From: JARRNO01 sp037384885
GTDB taxonomy: Bacteria > Acidobacteriota > UBA4820 > DSQY01
DNA length: 22,305 nt
Assembly: GCA_037384885.1 (NCBI GenBank)
Contig: JARRNO010000042.1
Coordinates: 1 to 22,305 of the forward strand
Direction: 5' to 3'
The translations under genes and the position numbers were made by a program. Shown piece after piece: positions 14,263 to 21,586 of the stretch. Positions within the stretch are counted from its first letter, which is position 1. Each line of letters opens with the position of its first letter. The notes under the pieces were generated by a model that worked only from the letters and a program-made list of their open reading frames with translations, did not search any database and was not told the origin of the DNA.

Positions 14263-14769
14263 ATGACACTTAAAGAAGCCATTACGACAGCGATAGAATT
14301 CGAAATCAAGATCCGGGACCATTACGCCTGGGCGATGAAAGAGTCGAAGGACCCCGCCGGCAAGAAGTTCTTCGAGGTCCTGACCCGCGAAGAACAGGGC
14401 CACGTGGACTACCTGAAAAGCCGCCTGAAAGAGCTCGAAGAGAAGGGCGAAATCACGACTGAACCCATCCCGACCGTCATCCCCTCGGCCGACTGGCTGG
14501 CAAAGGGACTCGAGGACTTGAAAGAATCCGCGGAGAAGCGCGATTATGCCGAAGAGACCCAGCGCCTTTTCACGGCTTTGAAGCTCGAAGACGAAGCCAC
14601 CGATCACTACAAGCACCTCATGGGAGTTCTCGGCCCCCAAGGGAAAGAGCTTTTTAAGCGCTTCATCGAGATCGAGGACGGTCACACGGCCCTCGTGCAG
14701 ACCGAAATCGATGTCGTCACCAAGACCGGTTTTTTCTATGATTTCCAGGAGTTCAACCTCGACGGTTGA
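14263..14769 (+). CDS. Rubrerythrin-like ferritin-fold diiron protein
   Basis: A 168-residue four-helix protein. Two helix pairs each supply carboxylate and His ligands: Glu14 (EFEIKIRDHY), Glu44/His47 (EEQGH), Glu109 or Glu111 (KLEDEATDHY), and Glu138/His141 (EIEDGH). The end GFFYDFQEFNLDG is common in rubrerythrin-like proteins of anaerobes. There is no rubredoxin domain (no Cys pairs) and no VIT-type membrane domain. The likely role is peroxide reduction or iron handling in the cytoplasm, but the electron donor is unknown. AGGAGCT precedes the ATG. It lies 173 bases after the MscS gene, and a separate transcript is possible. Confidence 0.85.
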   Translation: MTLKEAITTAIEFEIKIRDHYAWAMKESKDPAGKKFFEVLTREEQGHVDYLKSRLKELEEKGEITTEPIPTVIPSADWLAKGLEDLKESAEKRDYAEETQRLFTALKLEDEATDHYKHLMGVLGPQGKELFKRFIEIEDGHTALVQTEIDVVTKTGFFYDFQEFNLDG

Positions 14770-14865
14770 TTCCCCCATCGTTTCAAGAAGTCCCAATCGG
14801 GCGGTGCGTGCTGGCGCGTGCCGCCCGGCCGATGTCATTTTCGTCCATCATTCCGGAGCTGGACC

Positions 14866-15408
14866 ATGACACAGCCCACTGGGAAAACGCTGCCCGCCGA
14901 AAAGCTCGTTGAGCTGCTCGGCAAAATGCTTCTTGCCTGGGACGGACAGTGGTTCTTAAAGGTGGCGGAATCCTGCGGACTTGAAACTGCAGTAGAGCTG
15001 AACGCCAGGGTTCGGGAAAGCGAAGCCCGCATCGAAATGCGGGAACTCATGAAGGCCCTGGGGCTAAAAGAAGCCGCCGGACTGGAAGAAGCCATGGAGG
15101 TGATCCAGTTCTACGGGCGTGATGTCTTTTCCGGCGTGGTCCAGGCGGACTACCGCGCGGAAGGCGGCGCCCTCACGGTCGACGTCTGCCGGTGCCGTCC
15201 TCAAGAGGGTGCGTCCAAGGCCGGCCTGAAACCGGACACCCCCTGTATCGCATGCGCCCGCTTATGGAACGCTTGGCTGGGCACCCTGATCCCCCATTCC
15301 CAATGGGAAACGGATATCCGTGAAAGCCTGGGACGGGGCGCCTCCCATTGCCTGATTCAGATCCGGAAAAGTGCTGGGAAAAGTGCGGAGCCCGGGAATC
15401 GCCCCTAG
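14866..15408 (+). CDS. DUF6125-like protein with Cys cluster
   Basis: A 180-residue soluble protein from the ATG at 14866, set by GGAG eight bases upstream. Residues 10-75 are helical (KLVELLGKMLLAWDGQWFLK, then CGLETAVELNARV). This resembles the DUF6125 group, often annotated near L-2-amino-thiazoline-4-carboxylate hydrolase-like folds. The C-terminal half has a beta segment and several Cys residues (VDVCRCRPQEG, then PCIACARLW, then ASHCLIQI), which could bind a metal or Fe-S cluster. Biochemical function is not known. It ends tail to tail with the LarA homolog, with the two stop codons interlocked. Confidence 0.7.
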   Translation: MTQPTGKTLPAEKLVELLGKMLLAWDGQWFLKVAESCGLETAVELNARVRESEARIEMRELMKALGLKEAAGLEEAMEVIQFYGRDVFSGVVQADYRAEGGALTVDVCRCRPQEGASKAGLKPDTPCIACARLWNAWLGTLIPHSQWETDIRESLGRGASHCLIQIRKSAGKSAEPGNRP

Positions 15409-16634
15409 GGGGCAAGGACCGGCATGACAAAAGCGGCGTGCGGAATTAACAGGCCCCGAGTCCGGCCGAAACGCTTCTCCAGTGCTTCGATCGCAGGCGC
15501 CAGCCCCCGAAAAGGCCTGACGGGCAATCTTCGCATCACCTCTTCCGGCAGGTCCGACAACATCCAGACCTCATGGCTCATGCACTTCCGCTGCCACGCC
15601 AAGGCCGTCTGCCCGTTGACCTGGTAATCGTCGAGCAGGGCCTGCTTCCAGGCGTCGAGATCCGGACCGAAACGGAACCATGGCAGAAACTGCCTGCTTC
15701 CCGCCCCCTTGGGGCAGGCCGCCAGAAATAGGATCACGCCGCCGGGTTTAACGGAACGATAGGCGAACTCCAGGCTCTTGTGGGCCTGGACGAGATTGAT
15801 GTCTTTGGGAAATCCTCCGCAAGAGGCCACCGCGAAATCAAAGGGCTCGCTTAGTCGTACCACGTGGTGCCGGCGCACCCAGTCGCAGCACCGGTTAAAA
15901 CACCGGCCTCCCTCCAGGCCCCACAGCTTTGACAGGTCCAGGTCTGCGGTCAATCCCGCCACCAGGTGATAGACCTTGTGGCGTACCCTGCTTTGGACCC
16001 AGAGGAACTCTCGATGGACGGGATTTCCTCGTAATACGCCTGCCCCGGGCGTCCCGCGGCTCACGACCATCTTGTGGTTCTCCGTAATGGATGCACGGGC
16101 CCCGACGCCGGGAAAAATCATCTTGCGGCCCCCGCCGAAACCGGCGAAGTAATGAAGATTCGCCACCGAGATGGTTATGATTCCGTCCGCCTCCTTGACC
16201 AACCGATTCACTCGAATGTCATGGCCAAAGGGTGAAGTACCGAGTGAAACAAGCTCCGATGAGCCGGCGTCATGCTGCACTACCTGCCAGCGCGCCACGT
16301 TCTCTCTGCCGTAGAGCAGGGAAAGGGTTTCTTCCGGCATGGGCGGGTGAATACCGTTGGCCGTAAGCAGCGTGACCTCTTTGCCTTCAAGGAGAGGGGC
16401 CATCCGCGACAGCAGTCTTTCCGCCCGGCACGGCCGGGATTCGTCCGGTACAATGATCGTGATTCGCCGGCGTCCCGAAAGGAACCTTCTCAGGGAAGAT
16501 CTGGGAAATTGCCTGTCAAAACCGACGTCATCCAGACGGGATGGCCAGCGCGGCTCGAGGAGTTTCAAATCGAGCCGGCAGCGCGCCTTCAGTGATGTGT
16601 GTCCATAGGGAAGTTCCAGAGCGGCGCCGTCCAT
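15405..16634 (-). CDS. larA: LarA-family nickel-dependent 2-hydroxyacid racemase homolog
   Basis: A 409-residue homolog of lactate racemase LarA, which uses a nickel-pincer (NPN) cofactor bound through a Lys thioamide. All cofactor and catalytic positions are visible: His96 (GIHPPM; LarA His108), His161 (NLHYFAGFGGGRK; His174), Lys171 (Lys184, cofactor attachment), His187 (ENHKM; His200, nickel ligand), Arg67 (DESRP), and Gln283 plus Lys286 (VQAHK; Gln295/Lys298). Length is close to the usual 420-430. The catalytic-His segment reads HPPM, not the HRPM-like form, so the substrate may be another 2-hydroxyacid. larB, larC and larE are not in this window. GGAGGG lies before the ATG. coaD lies 51 bases upstream on the same strand, with a hairpin between them. 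Confidence 0.85.
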   Translation of the reverse strand: MDGAALELPYGHTSLKARCRLDLKLLEPRWPSRLDDVGFDRQFPRSSLRRFLSGRRRITIIVPDESRPCRAERLLSRMAPLLEGKEVTLLTANGIHPPMPEETLSLLYGRENVARWQVVQHDAGSSELVSLGTSPFGHDIRVNRLVKEADGIITISVANLHYFAGFGGGRKMIFPGVGARASITENHKMVVSRGTPGAGVLRGNPVHREFLWVQSRVRHKVYHLVAGLTADLDLSKLWGLEGGRCFNRCCDWVRRHHVVRLSEPFDFAVASCGGFPKDINLVQAHKSLEFAYRSVKPGGVILFLAACPKGAGSRQFLPWFRFGPDLDAWKQALLDDYQVNGQTALAWQRKCMSHEVWMLSDLPEEVMRRLPVRPFRGLAPAIEALEKRFGRTRGLLIPHAAFVMPVLAP

Positions 16635-16661
16635 TCCACCCTCCGGGTTGCATTCGATGCT

Positions 16662-16681
16662 CGGGAGCCGGGCGGCTCCCG
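16662..16681 (-). repeat. Strong hairpin between coaD and larA homolog
   Basis: A perfect 8-bp inverted repeat CGGGAGCC-GGGC-GGCTCCCG follows the coaD stop (16686) and precedes the larA ribosome binding site. On the plus strand it is followed by GTTTT, but no plus-strand gene ends here. Leftward transcripts have no U-tract after it. It may act as a partial terminator or a processing site that sets relative expression. Confidence 0.5.
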
Positions 16682-16685
16682 GTTT

Positions 16686-17165
16686 TCAAGGCTGTTTCTT
16701 CTTAAGAAATTTTGCCACGGAATCCGGGACGAAATTTTGAACCGGGCCGCCGAGGCGGGAAACTTCACGCACCAGCCTGGACGACAGGAAGGTGTACTCT
16801 TCCCTCGGCATAAGAAACACCGTCTCCACCTCGGGAGCCAGCCGCTGGTTCATCAGGGCCATCTGGTATTCGTATTCAAAGTCCGACAGGGCGCGTATCC
16901 CTCTCAAGACATGCGTGGCGCCTCGCTTGCGAATATAGTCCACCAGGAGCCCCTCGAAACGGTCGACCTCCACACCCGGAATGTCCCGGGTGCATTCCTC
17001 CAAAAGATTCAGGCGTTCGTCGAAAGAGAGGAGAGACGTCTTCTCGGTGTTCTTTAACAGAGCCACGACGACGGTCTCAAAAAGCCCCGTAGCCCGCCGG
17101 ATGATATCCATGTGACCGTTGGTCGGGGGATCGAACGACCCAGGATAGATGGCCAGGTGCTTCAA
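16686..17165 (-). CDS. coaD: Pantetheine-phosphate adenylyltransferase
   Basis: A 159-residue enzyme of the nucleotidyltransferase fold that adds AMP to 4'-phosphopantetheine, the penultimate step of coenzyme A synthesis. The start YPGSFDPPTNGHMDIIRRA has the TxGH motif (Thr15-Asn-Gly-His18). VLRGIRALSDFEYEYQMALMN at about 87-107 is the CoaD signature, and FLSSRLVREVSRLGG corresponds to the ISSSxVRE motif. The length is exactly that of the family. The ATG overlaps the stop of the acyl carrier protein gene (ATGA at 17162-17165), implying coupled translation. Confidence 0.97.
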   Translation of the reverse strand: MKHLAIYPGSFDPPTNGHMDIIRRATGLFETVVVALLKNTEKTSLLSFDERLNLLEECTRDIPGVEVDRFEGLLVDYIRKRGATHVLRGIRALSDFEYEYQMALMNQRLAPEVETVFLMPREEYTFLSSRLVREVSRLGGPVQNFVPDSVAKFLKKKQP

Positions 17166-17425
17166 GACGCGACTCCCGTTTTCTTCTGAATAAAGTCCGC
17201 AAGCGAGCTGATGTTCCTGAATGCCTGGACGCCCACTTCCTGGTCTTCTATTTTGACGCCAAACTCCTTTTCAAGGGCGACAACAAGTTCCAAAGCATCT
17301 ATGGAATCCAGGCCGAGCCCCTCCCCAAACAGAGCCATATCATCGGTAATCTCATGGGGTTGCATCTGCTCCAGCCTGAGCCTTTCCACGATCAGGCGCC
17401 GAAGCTGGTCCTTCAATTCTTCCAT
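17162..17425 (-). CDS. Acyl carrier protein
   Basis: An 87-residue acidic helical protein with the phosphopantetheine site GLDSIDALELV, Ser41. The DSIDALEL form, and the absence of a linked FabF or FabD, suggest a specialised carrier rather than the housekeeping AcpP (usually DSLDTVEL), but this is inference. The start is the ATG at 17425 with GGAGGAACC directly upstream; an earlier in-frame start lacks a site. It heads the unit that includes coaD and probably the larA homolog, from a promoter at 17477-17505. Confidence 0.9.
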   Translation of the reverse strand: MEELKDQLRRLIVERLRLEQMQPHEITDDMALFGEGLGLDSIDALELVVALEKEFGVKIEDQEVGVQAFRNISSLADFIQKKTGVAS

Positions 17426-17476
17426 GGTTCCTCCGCGGTGAAAACGGCTCATTGAAGTGATTCAATGCCCTGCCTA

Positions 17477-17505
17477 AGCATACCCCATGAACTTACGGGG
17501 GTAAA
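17477..17505 (-). promoter_or_regulatory. Candidate sigma-70 promoter for the ACP-coaD unit
   Basis: On the minus strand, TTTACC at 17500-17505, a 17-base spacer and TATGCT at 17477-17482 give four of six matches in each box. It lies about 52 bases upstream of the ACP start codon. Confidence 0.5.
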
Positions 17506-17552
17506 GATGTAAACGTAACCCCACCGCTTGCCGGGTCATATTCTCTCTACCT

Positions 17553-17582
17553 TTGAAGCAGTTGGCTCGGGCGTGCTATCTT
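17553..17582 (+). promoter_or_regulatory. Candidate promoter for HIT-family gene
   Basis: TTGAAG at 17553-17558, an 18-base spacer and TATCTT at 17577-17582, just before the AAGGAGG ribosome binding site. The boxes are moderate matches only. The closeness of the -10 to the ribosome binding site would give a very short leader. Confidence 0.35.
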
Positions 17583-17602
17583 CTTCCGTAAGGAGGCGCC
17601 CC

Positions 17603-17947
17603 ATGCCCGATTGCCTGTTTTGCCTCATTCTGGACGGCAGTGTTCCTTCAAAGAAAGTTTACGAAGACGAAGATGTGTACGCCTTTGAAGATATCAATCC
17701 CCAGGCCCCCGTACACGTGCTTGTCATCCCCCGCAAACACATCCCCACCTTTAACGACATGACTCAGGAAGACGCGCCGCTTGCGGCCAAGATGTTTTTG
17801 GCTGCGCAGAAAATTGCGAGAGAGAAGGGCCTGGACAAGACCGGCTACCGTCTCAACGGCAACTGCCTTGAGTCGGCCGGACAAAGTGTCTTTCACATCC
17901 ATTTCCATCTGCTGGGCGGCCGGAATTTCAGCTGGCCTCCCGGCTGA
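17603..17947 (+). CDS. HIT-family nucleotide hydrolase (Hint type)
   Basis: A 114-residue histidine-triad protein, the usual length for bacterial Hint. It hydrolyses AMP-linked or nucleoside phosphoramidate substrates. Seen: a Cys pair C4-x2-C7 at the start, INPQAPVHVLVIPRKHI at 31-47, and the triad VFHIHFHLLGG with His98, His100 and His102. The segment GNCLESAGQS replaces the usual NCGPDAGQT, but the catalytic core is intact. The start at 17603 is fixed by AAGGAGG seven bases upstream; an in-frame start 75 bases earlier adds a non-homologous peptide. Confidence 0.93.
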   Translation: MPDCLFCLILDGSVPSKKVYEDEDVYAFEDINPQAPVHVLVIPRKHIPTFNDMTQEDAPLAAKMFLAAQKIAREKGLDKTGYRLNGNCLESAGQSVFHIHFHLLGGRNFSWPPG

Positions 17948-18016
17948 GACAAAGCACCCGCCCCACGACTGCCGGCTTCCCATCCGCGGCATCCTTGGCT
18001 CTAATACTGTCCCTGC

Positions 18017-18093
18017 GCGCCCGTAGCTCAGTCGGATAGAGCATCTGCCTTCTAAGCAGAGGGTCGGGGGTTCGATCCCCTCCGGGCGCACCA
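18017..18093 (+). tRNA. tRNA-Arg (anticodon UCU)
   Basis: A complete cloverleaf of 77 bases. The acceptor arm GCGCCCG pairs with CGGGCGC, followed by discriminator A and an encoded CCA at 18091-18093. The D arm is GCTC...GAGC. The anticodon arm TCTGC-CTTCTAA-GCAGA has TCT at positions 34-36. The T arm GGGGG-TTCGATC-CCCTC is near perfect. It sits between the HIT and mutL genes. No integrase or duplicated 3' end was seen next to it. Confidence 0.97.
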
Positions 18094-18160
18094 TCTTTTA
18101 CGAAGGAATCCCGCAGCGCACAACCCGAAGGATCGAAGCCCCGGCCGGGCGAGGGGTGAT

Positions 18161-18178
18161 GGGCCGCCGAGGCGGCCC
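18161..18178 (+). repeat. GC-rich hairpin downstream of tRNA-Arg
   Basis: GGGCCGCC at 18161-18168 and GGCGGCCC at 18171-18178 are perfectly complementary. It lies 67 bases after the tRNA CCA end. Without a U-tract it may be a processing or Rho-linked end for the tRNA transcript. The region 18094-18366 around it otherwise holds nothing I can call. Confidence 0.35.
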
Positions 18179-18366
18179 GACGGACGTCAGCCGACGGGTG
18201 TCAGACGCCAAAGATTTGCTTGGGTTGCCGTTGCAGGAAACCGTGGCGGGCGAAGCCTGCTCCTCCAACGCTTCCCCTCTCCCCTTTTCCCGGGCGCGTT
18301 TTGCTGCGCCCAGCACCCTTCCCTTTCGCTGCGCGGTGCAGCCGTGCTTATGCTATGATTTTCATG

Positions 18367-20115
18367 ATGCAGACACGACCTGCCGCCCGAATTCACGTCC
18401 TCCCCGACCCCCTGGTCAACCAGATCGCTGCGGGCGAAGTCATCGAGCGCCCCGCCTCCGTGGTCAAGGAGCTTGTTGAAAATGCCCTGGATGCCGGCGC
18501 CGCCAGAATTTCCATCCAGCTTGAGGGCGGTGGAAGACATCGGATTCTCGTTGAAGACGACGGCCACGGCCTGGACTCTGACGAGCTGCTGCTTGCTCTG
18601 ACCCGGCACGCCACCAGCAAACTTGCGAGCGAGAAAGACTTGTTTCAAATCTGCACGTTGGGATTTAGGGGCGAAGCCCTCCCATCCATCGCCTCGGTCT
18701 GCCGCATGACGCTGGCGAGCCGTTCCCCCGAAACCGCAGAGGGCGCCCGGATCAAAGGGGAAGCGGGCGCCTTCGGAGACCCGGAACCCTGCGGGCTGCC
18801 CCCCGGTACCCGGGTGGAAGTCGAAGATCTGTTCTTCAACGTTCCCGCGCGCCGCAAGTTCCTGAGAACGCCTGCCACTGAGCTGACTCACATCATCACA
18901 ATGGTTGAGCACTACGCCTTGGCTTCCCCTTCGACCGCCTTTCAATTGTCTCACGACGGCCGTTCGCTCTTGACTCTTCCTCCCGCAGAGGACCGGCGAT
19001 CCAGATTCTTTTCGCTCTTTCCGGAATTTAAGGAGGAGGATTTCAGCCCGGTCGCACTGGAGCGTCCGGGCGTCGTTGTTGAAGGACTGGCGGGCGTTCC
19101 GGAAAGAAACCTCGCCTCACCGCGCTACCAGTTCACGCTGGTCAATGGACGCTTCGTGAGAGACCGGGTCATCCAGCACGCGATCCGGCAGGCCTACGAA
19201 AATACTCATCCAAAGGGACGCCATCCCCTGCTCATGTTGTCCCTTCAAATTCCTCCGGGAATGGTGGACGTCAACGTTCACCCCACCAAGCGCGAGGTCC
19301 GTTTCACCGACAGCCACGGGGTTCATCAGGCCGTATTCCATGGGATCCGCAACGCCGTGGCGCCCGGCGAAGAGCAGCGTACGGCCACGCCCGCCTCCAT
19401 CCGCTTCCCGGGGGCGCCTGGACCCAACAGCGAGATTCCAGCGATTTCAGATCCCGGCCGGCTATTCGATCAGAGAAACCCATCCGCCCAGGATATGGGA
19501 CGACGAGCGGATTCCCTCTCCGGCCCGGCGTCGTCTTCACCGCTGCGCGCGCTGGCCCAATGGAGAGACTCCTTCATCCTATGCGACTCTCCGGAGGGGT
19601 TGGCGATCGTGGACCAGCACGTGGCTCACGAGCGTCTCCGATTCGAGCAGTTCAGGCGGTTTCTGGATCATCCCGGCCCGCGCCAGCCCTTTCTAACAGC
19701 ACGCACGTATCCTCTTCCCAGACATGTGGCCCACCGCGGGGCAGAGGCGGCGGAGCTTCTCAACAGCCAGGGGTTCGAGGCCGAGCCCTTCGGGGAAGGC
19801 GTCTTGGCCGTCCGCAGCGCTCCGGCCTTCCTCGGCAACGGCGAAATAGACGCTATCCTGGACCGGTTCTTTCAGGAGGCGGGCGAGTTGCTGCAGCTGC
19901 CTCGGAATCGGTGGAAGGAAGTGTTGATCATGCGTTCTTGCCGGGGTTCCGTCATGCTGCACGATCCGCTCACGTTGGAGAAAATGCAGTATCTGTTGGA
20001 CACGCTTTTTTCGATGGGCGCCCCCTTGACGTGCCCTCACGGCCGTCCTATCGTCTATACGTTGCGAGAGGCCGATATTCTGGCCCGTTTCGACCGGAAG
20101 GGATCGTTGCTCTGA
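18367..20115 (+). CDS. mutL: DNA mismatch repair protein MutL (endonuclease type)
   Basis: A 582-residue MutL. The N-terminal GHKL ATPase has NQIAAGEV, ELVENALDAGA at 35-45 (motif I with Glu36 and Asn39), DDGHG at 64-68, GFRGEALPSIAS at 99-110 and FFNVPARRKFL. The C-terminal domain carries the metal-dependent nickase motif as DQHVAHERLRFE from Asp416 (consensus DQHAx2Ex4E, with Val for Ala), plus SCRGSV and CPHGRP. It is therefore likely the strand-nicking type used where MutH is absent. The start is uncertain: ATGs at 18355, 18364 and 18367 all lack a ribosome binding site. The last was chosen because MutL proteins begin shortly before the xIxxLPDxxxNQIAAGEV segment. Confidence 0.95.
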   Translation: MQTRPAARIHVLPDPLVNQIAAGEVIERPASVVKELVENALDAGAARISIQLEGGGRHRILVEDDGHGLDSDELLLALTRHATSKLASEKDLFQICTLGFRGEALPSIASVCRMTLASRSPETAEGARIKGEAGAFGDPEPCGLPPGTRVEVEDLFFNVPARRKFLRTPATELTHIITMVEHYALASPSTAFQLSHDGRSLLTLPPAEDRRSRFFSLFPEFKEEDFSPVALERPGVVVEGLAGVPERNLASPRYQFTLVNGRFVRDRVIQHAIRQAYENTHPKGRHPLLMLSLQIPPGMVDVNVHPTKREVRFTDSHGVHQAVFHGIRNAVAPGEEQRTATPASIRFPGAPGPNSEIPAISDPGRLFDQRNPSAQDMGRRADSLSGPASSSPLRALAQWRDSFILCDSPEGLAIVDQHVAHERLRFEQFRRFLDHPGPRQPFLTARTYPLPRHVAHRGAEAAELLNSQGFEAEPFGEGVLAVRSAPAFLGNGEIDAILDRFFQEAGELLQLPRNRWKEVLIMRSCRGSVMLHDPLTLEKMQYLLDTLFSMGAPLTCPHGRPIVYTLREADILARFDRKGSLL

Positions 20116-20166
20116 CAACGCACCATGCGGCTTCGACCGAAAATGGTCCCATACCAGGAGGTTTCA

Positions 20167-20730
20167 GTGAATCGAACGGCAATTCTCCTTGGCGCCCTGG
20201 GCGCCCTGGCCATACTTGGATGCTCCCAGAACCAGGTCTCCTATAAAGGACCGGCGCCCAAAGCTCCGGTCAATGCACCTGACGCCGAGGTGGTTCCGAA
20301 AACCACCCCCGGCATGAACCAGATGCCCACCGCCGAAGAACAACAGAAGGCCCAGGAGCAGGCCCGGTCGCCGAGAACCGACGCCAAGACCGACACCTTC
20401 ACGTTCAGGGGGCAGGTCGTTCTTCCCAAATCCCTTGAGGCGCGATTCAAGAAAGGGTCCACGCTCTTCATCATCGCCAGGGACAAGAACAACCCCACGA
20501 TGCCCGTGGCTGCCAAGAAGCTCATTGTGCAGAGTTTCCCCGTACCGTTCGAACTGACTCAGGCCGATGCCATGAGCGACAGCCCCATCCCTCCCCACGT
20601 GGAACTTCTGGCGAGGCTGGACCGCGACGGCAACTTGACGACCACGTCGCCCGATGACATGGACGCCGGACCGGTGAATGCGGAGGAAGGACAGGCGGTG
20701 ACGCTGACGCTGAGGCCGGCGGCAAAATGA
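20167..20730 (+). CDS. Lipoprotein resembling the C-terminal domain of CcmI/CycH
   Basis: A 187-residue lipoprotein with a GTG start, fixed by AGGAGG six bases upstream. The signal peptide ends in ILGC with Cys19 as the lipidation site. A Pro/Gln/Ala-rich linker runs to about 85. The remaining 100 residues (FRGQVVLPKSLEARFKKGST, then LFIIARDKNNPTMPVAAKKL, then FPVPFELTQADAM) resemble the periplasmic C-terminal domain of the cytochrome c maturation protein CcmI/CycH. That domain binds apocytochrome c tails in the complete protein. Here it stands alone, without the membrane anchor or TPR part. The location between mutL and mazG gives no support for a cytochrome role. Its stop overlaps an ATG (ATGA at 20727-20730) that probably begins mazG. 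Confidence 0.8.
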   Translation: MNRTAILLGALGALAILGCSQNQVSYKGPAPKAPVNAPDAEVVPKTTPGMNQMPTAEEQQKAQEQARSPRTDAKTDTFTFRGQVVLPKSLEARFKKGSTLFIIARDKNNPTMPVAAKKLIVQSFPVPFELTQADAMSDSPIPPHVELLARLDRDGNLTTTSPDDMDAGPVNAEEGQAVTLTLRPAAK

Positions 20731-20776
20731 GCGGTGAACCGGCCCAATACCCTAATTCGCCCGGCTCGTCAGCATC

Positions 20777-21526
20777 ATGGCAAGGTTGAGGGCCCCCGGC
20801 GGATGCGAGTGGGATAGAGCCCAGACGCGGGACGATCTCAAGAAGCATCTGATTGAAGAAGCCTATGAGGTGATCGATGCCATTGAAGCGCGGGACGACG
20901 CCATGCTTCGAGAGGAGCTGGGAGACCTCCTGCTCCAGGTGGTTTTTCACGCCCAGATTTCCGCAGAGCAGGGCAACTTCGACATGGAAGACATCTGCCG
21001 GGCCATCAACGAAAAGCTTGTGCGTCGGCACCCCCACGTTTTCGGCGATGCCAAGGCCGAAGACGCCGGAGAGGCCCTCCAGAACTGGGAGGCCATGAAA
21101 AACCGCGAGAAAAACGGAGAGGGCTCTATCTTCTCGGGCGTACCGAAACAGCTTCCCGCCCTTCTCAAGGCCTTCCGGGTTCAGCAGAAAGCCGCCCAGG
21201 TCGGATTCGACTGGGATGCGATCGATCAGGTCGAGGCCAAAGTCGGCGAAGAATGGCGGGAATTCAACGAAGCGCTGGCCGGCGAATCCAAGGACCGGGT
21301 GCGGGAAGAAATGGGAGACTACCTTTTCGCCCTGGTCAACTTGTGCCGCTTTCTCGACCTGGATCCCGAAGACACCCTGCAGGCGGCGAACCGAAAGTTC
21401 ATGTCCCGCTTCCAGGGCATGGAAAGGGAAGCTCAGAAACGCGGGCTCGAGCTTCATGGGATGACGTTGGACGAAATGGATGCGCTGTGGGACAAGGTGA
21501 AAGAGCGAGAAAGAGGCACGGCCTGA
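20777..21526 (+). CDS. mazG: Nucleoside triphosphate pyrophosphohydrolase MazG, N-terminus probably frameshifted
   Basis: A 249-residue MazG that hydrolyses NTPs to NMP and pyrophosphate. Two tandem MazG helical domains are seen: HLIEEAYEVIDAIEARDDAM with EELGDLLLQVVFHA (Glu/Asp metal site) near 24-61, and EAKVGEEWREFNEAL with REEMGDYLFALVNL near 152-188. RAPGGCEWDRAQT near the start is the family N-terminal motif. The ATG at 20777 has no ribosome binding site. The in-frame codons just before it (FARLVSI) match the conserved MazG start F-x-x-L-V-x-I-M-x-x-L-R. They are cut off by a TAA at 20753. The coupled ATG at 20727 is in another frame, so a single-base indel near 20752-20756 is likely. 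Confidence 0.9.
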   Translation: MARLRAPGGCEWDRAQTRDDLKKHLIEEAYEVIDAIEARDDAMLREELGDLLLQVVFHAQISAEQGNFDMEDICRAINEKLVRRHPHVFGDAKAEDAGEALQNWEAMKNREKNGEGSIFSGVPKQLPALLKAFRVQQKAAQVGFDWDAIDQVEAKVGEEWREFNEALAGESKDRVREEMGDYLFALVNLCRFLDLDPEDTLQAANRKFMSRFQGMEREAQKRGLELHGMTLDEMDALWDKVKERERGTA

Positions 21527-21586
21527 ACCGGGCGAAAAACCGGGAGAGAGGTTCATGGCCCCCGCGCCCGATCGATAGATGAACGG

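Noticed and set aside
18017..18093. tRNA-Arg as an integration site for a mobile element
   Set aside because: No integrase, no repeat of the tRNA 3' end and no change in gene character on either side.
18220..18366. Upstream extension of MutL
   Set aside because: The extra residues are Arg/Pro-rich, have no ribosome binding site, and precede the point where MutL proteins normally begin.
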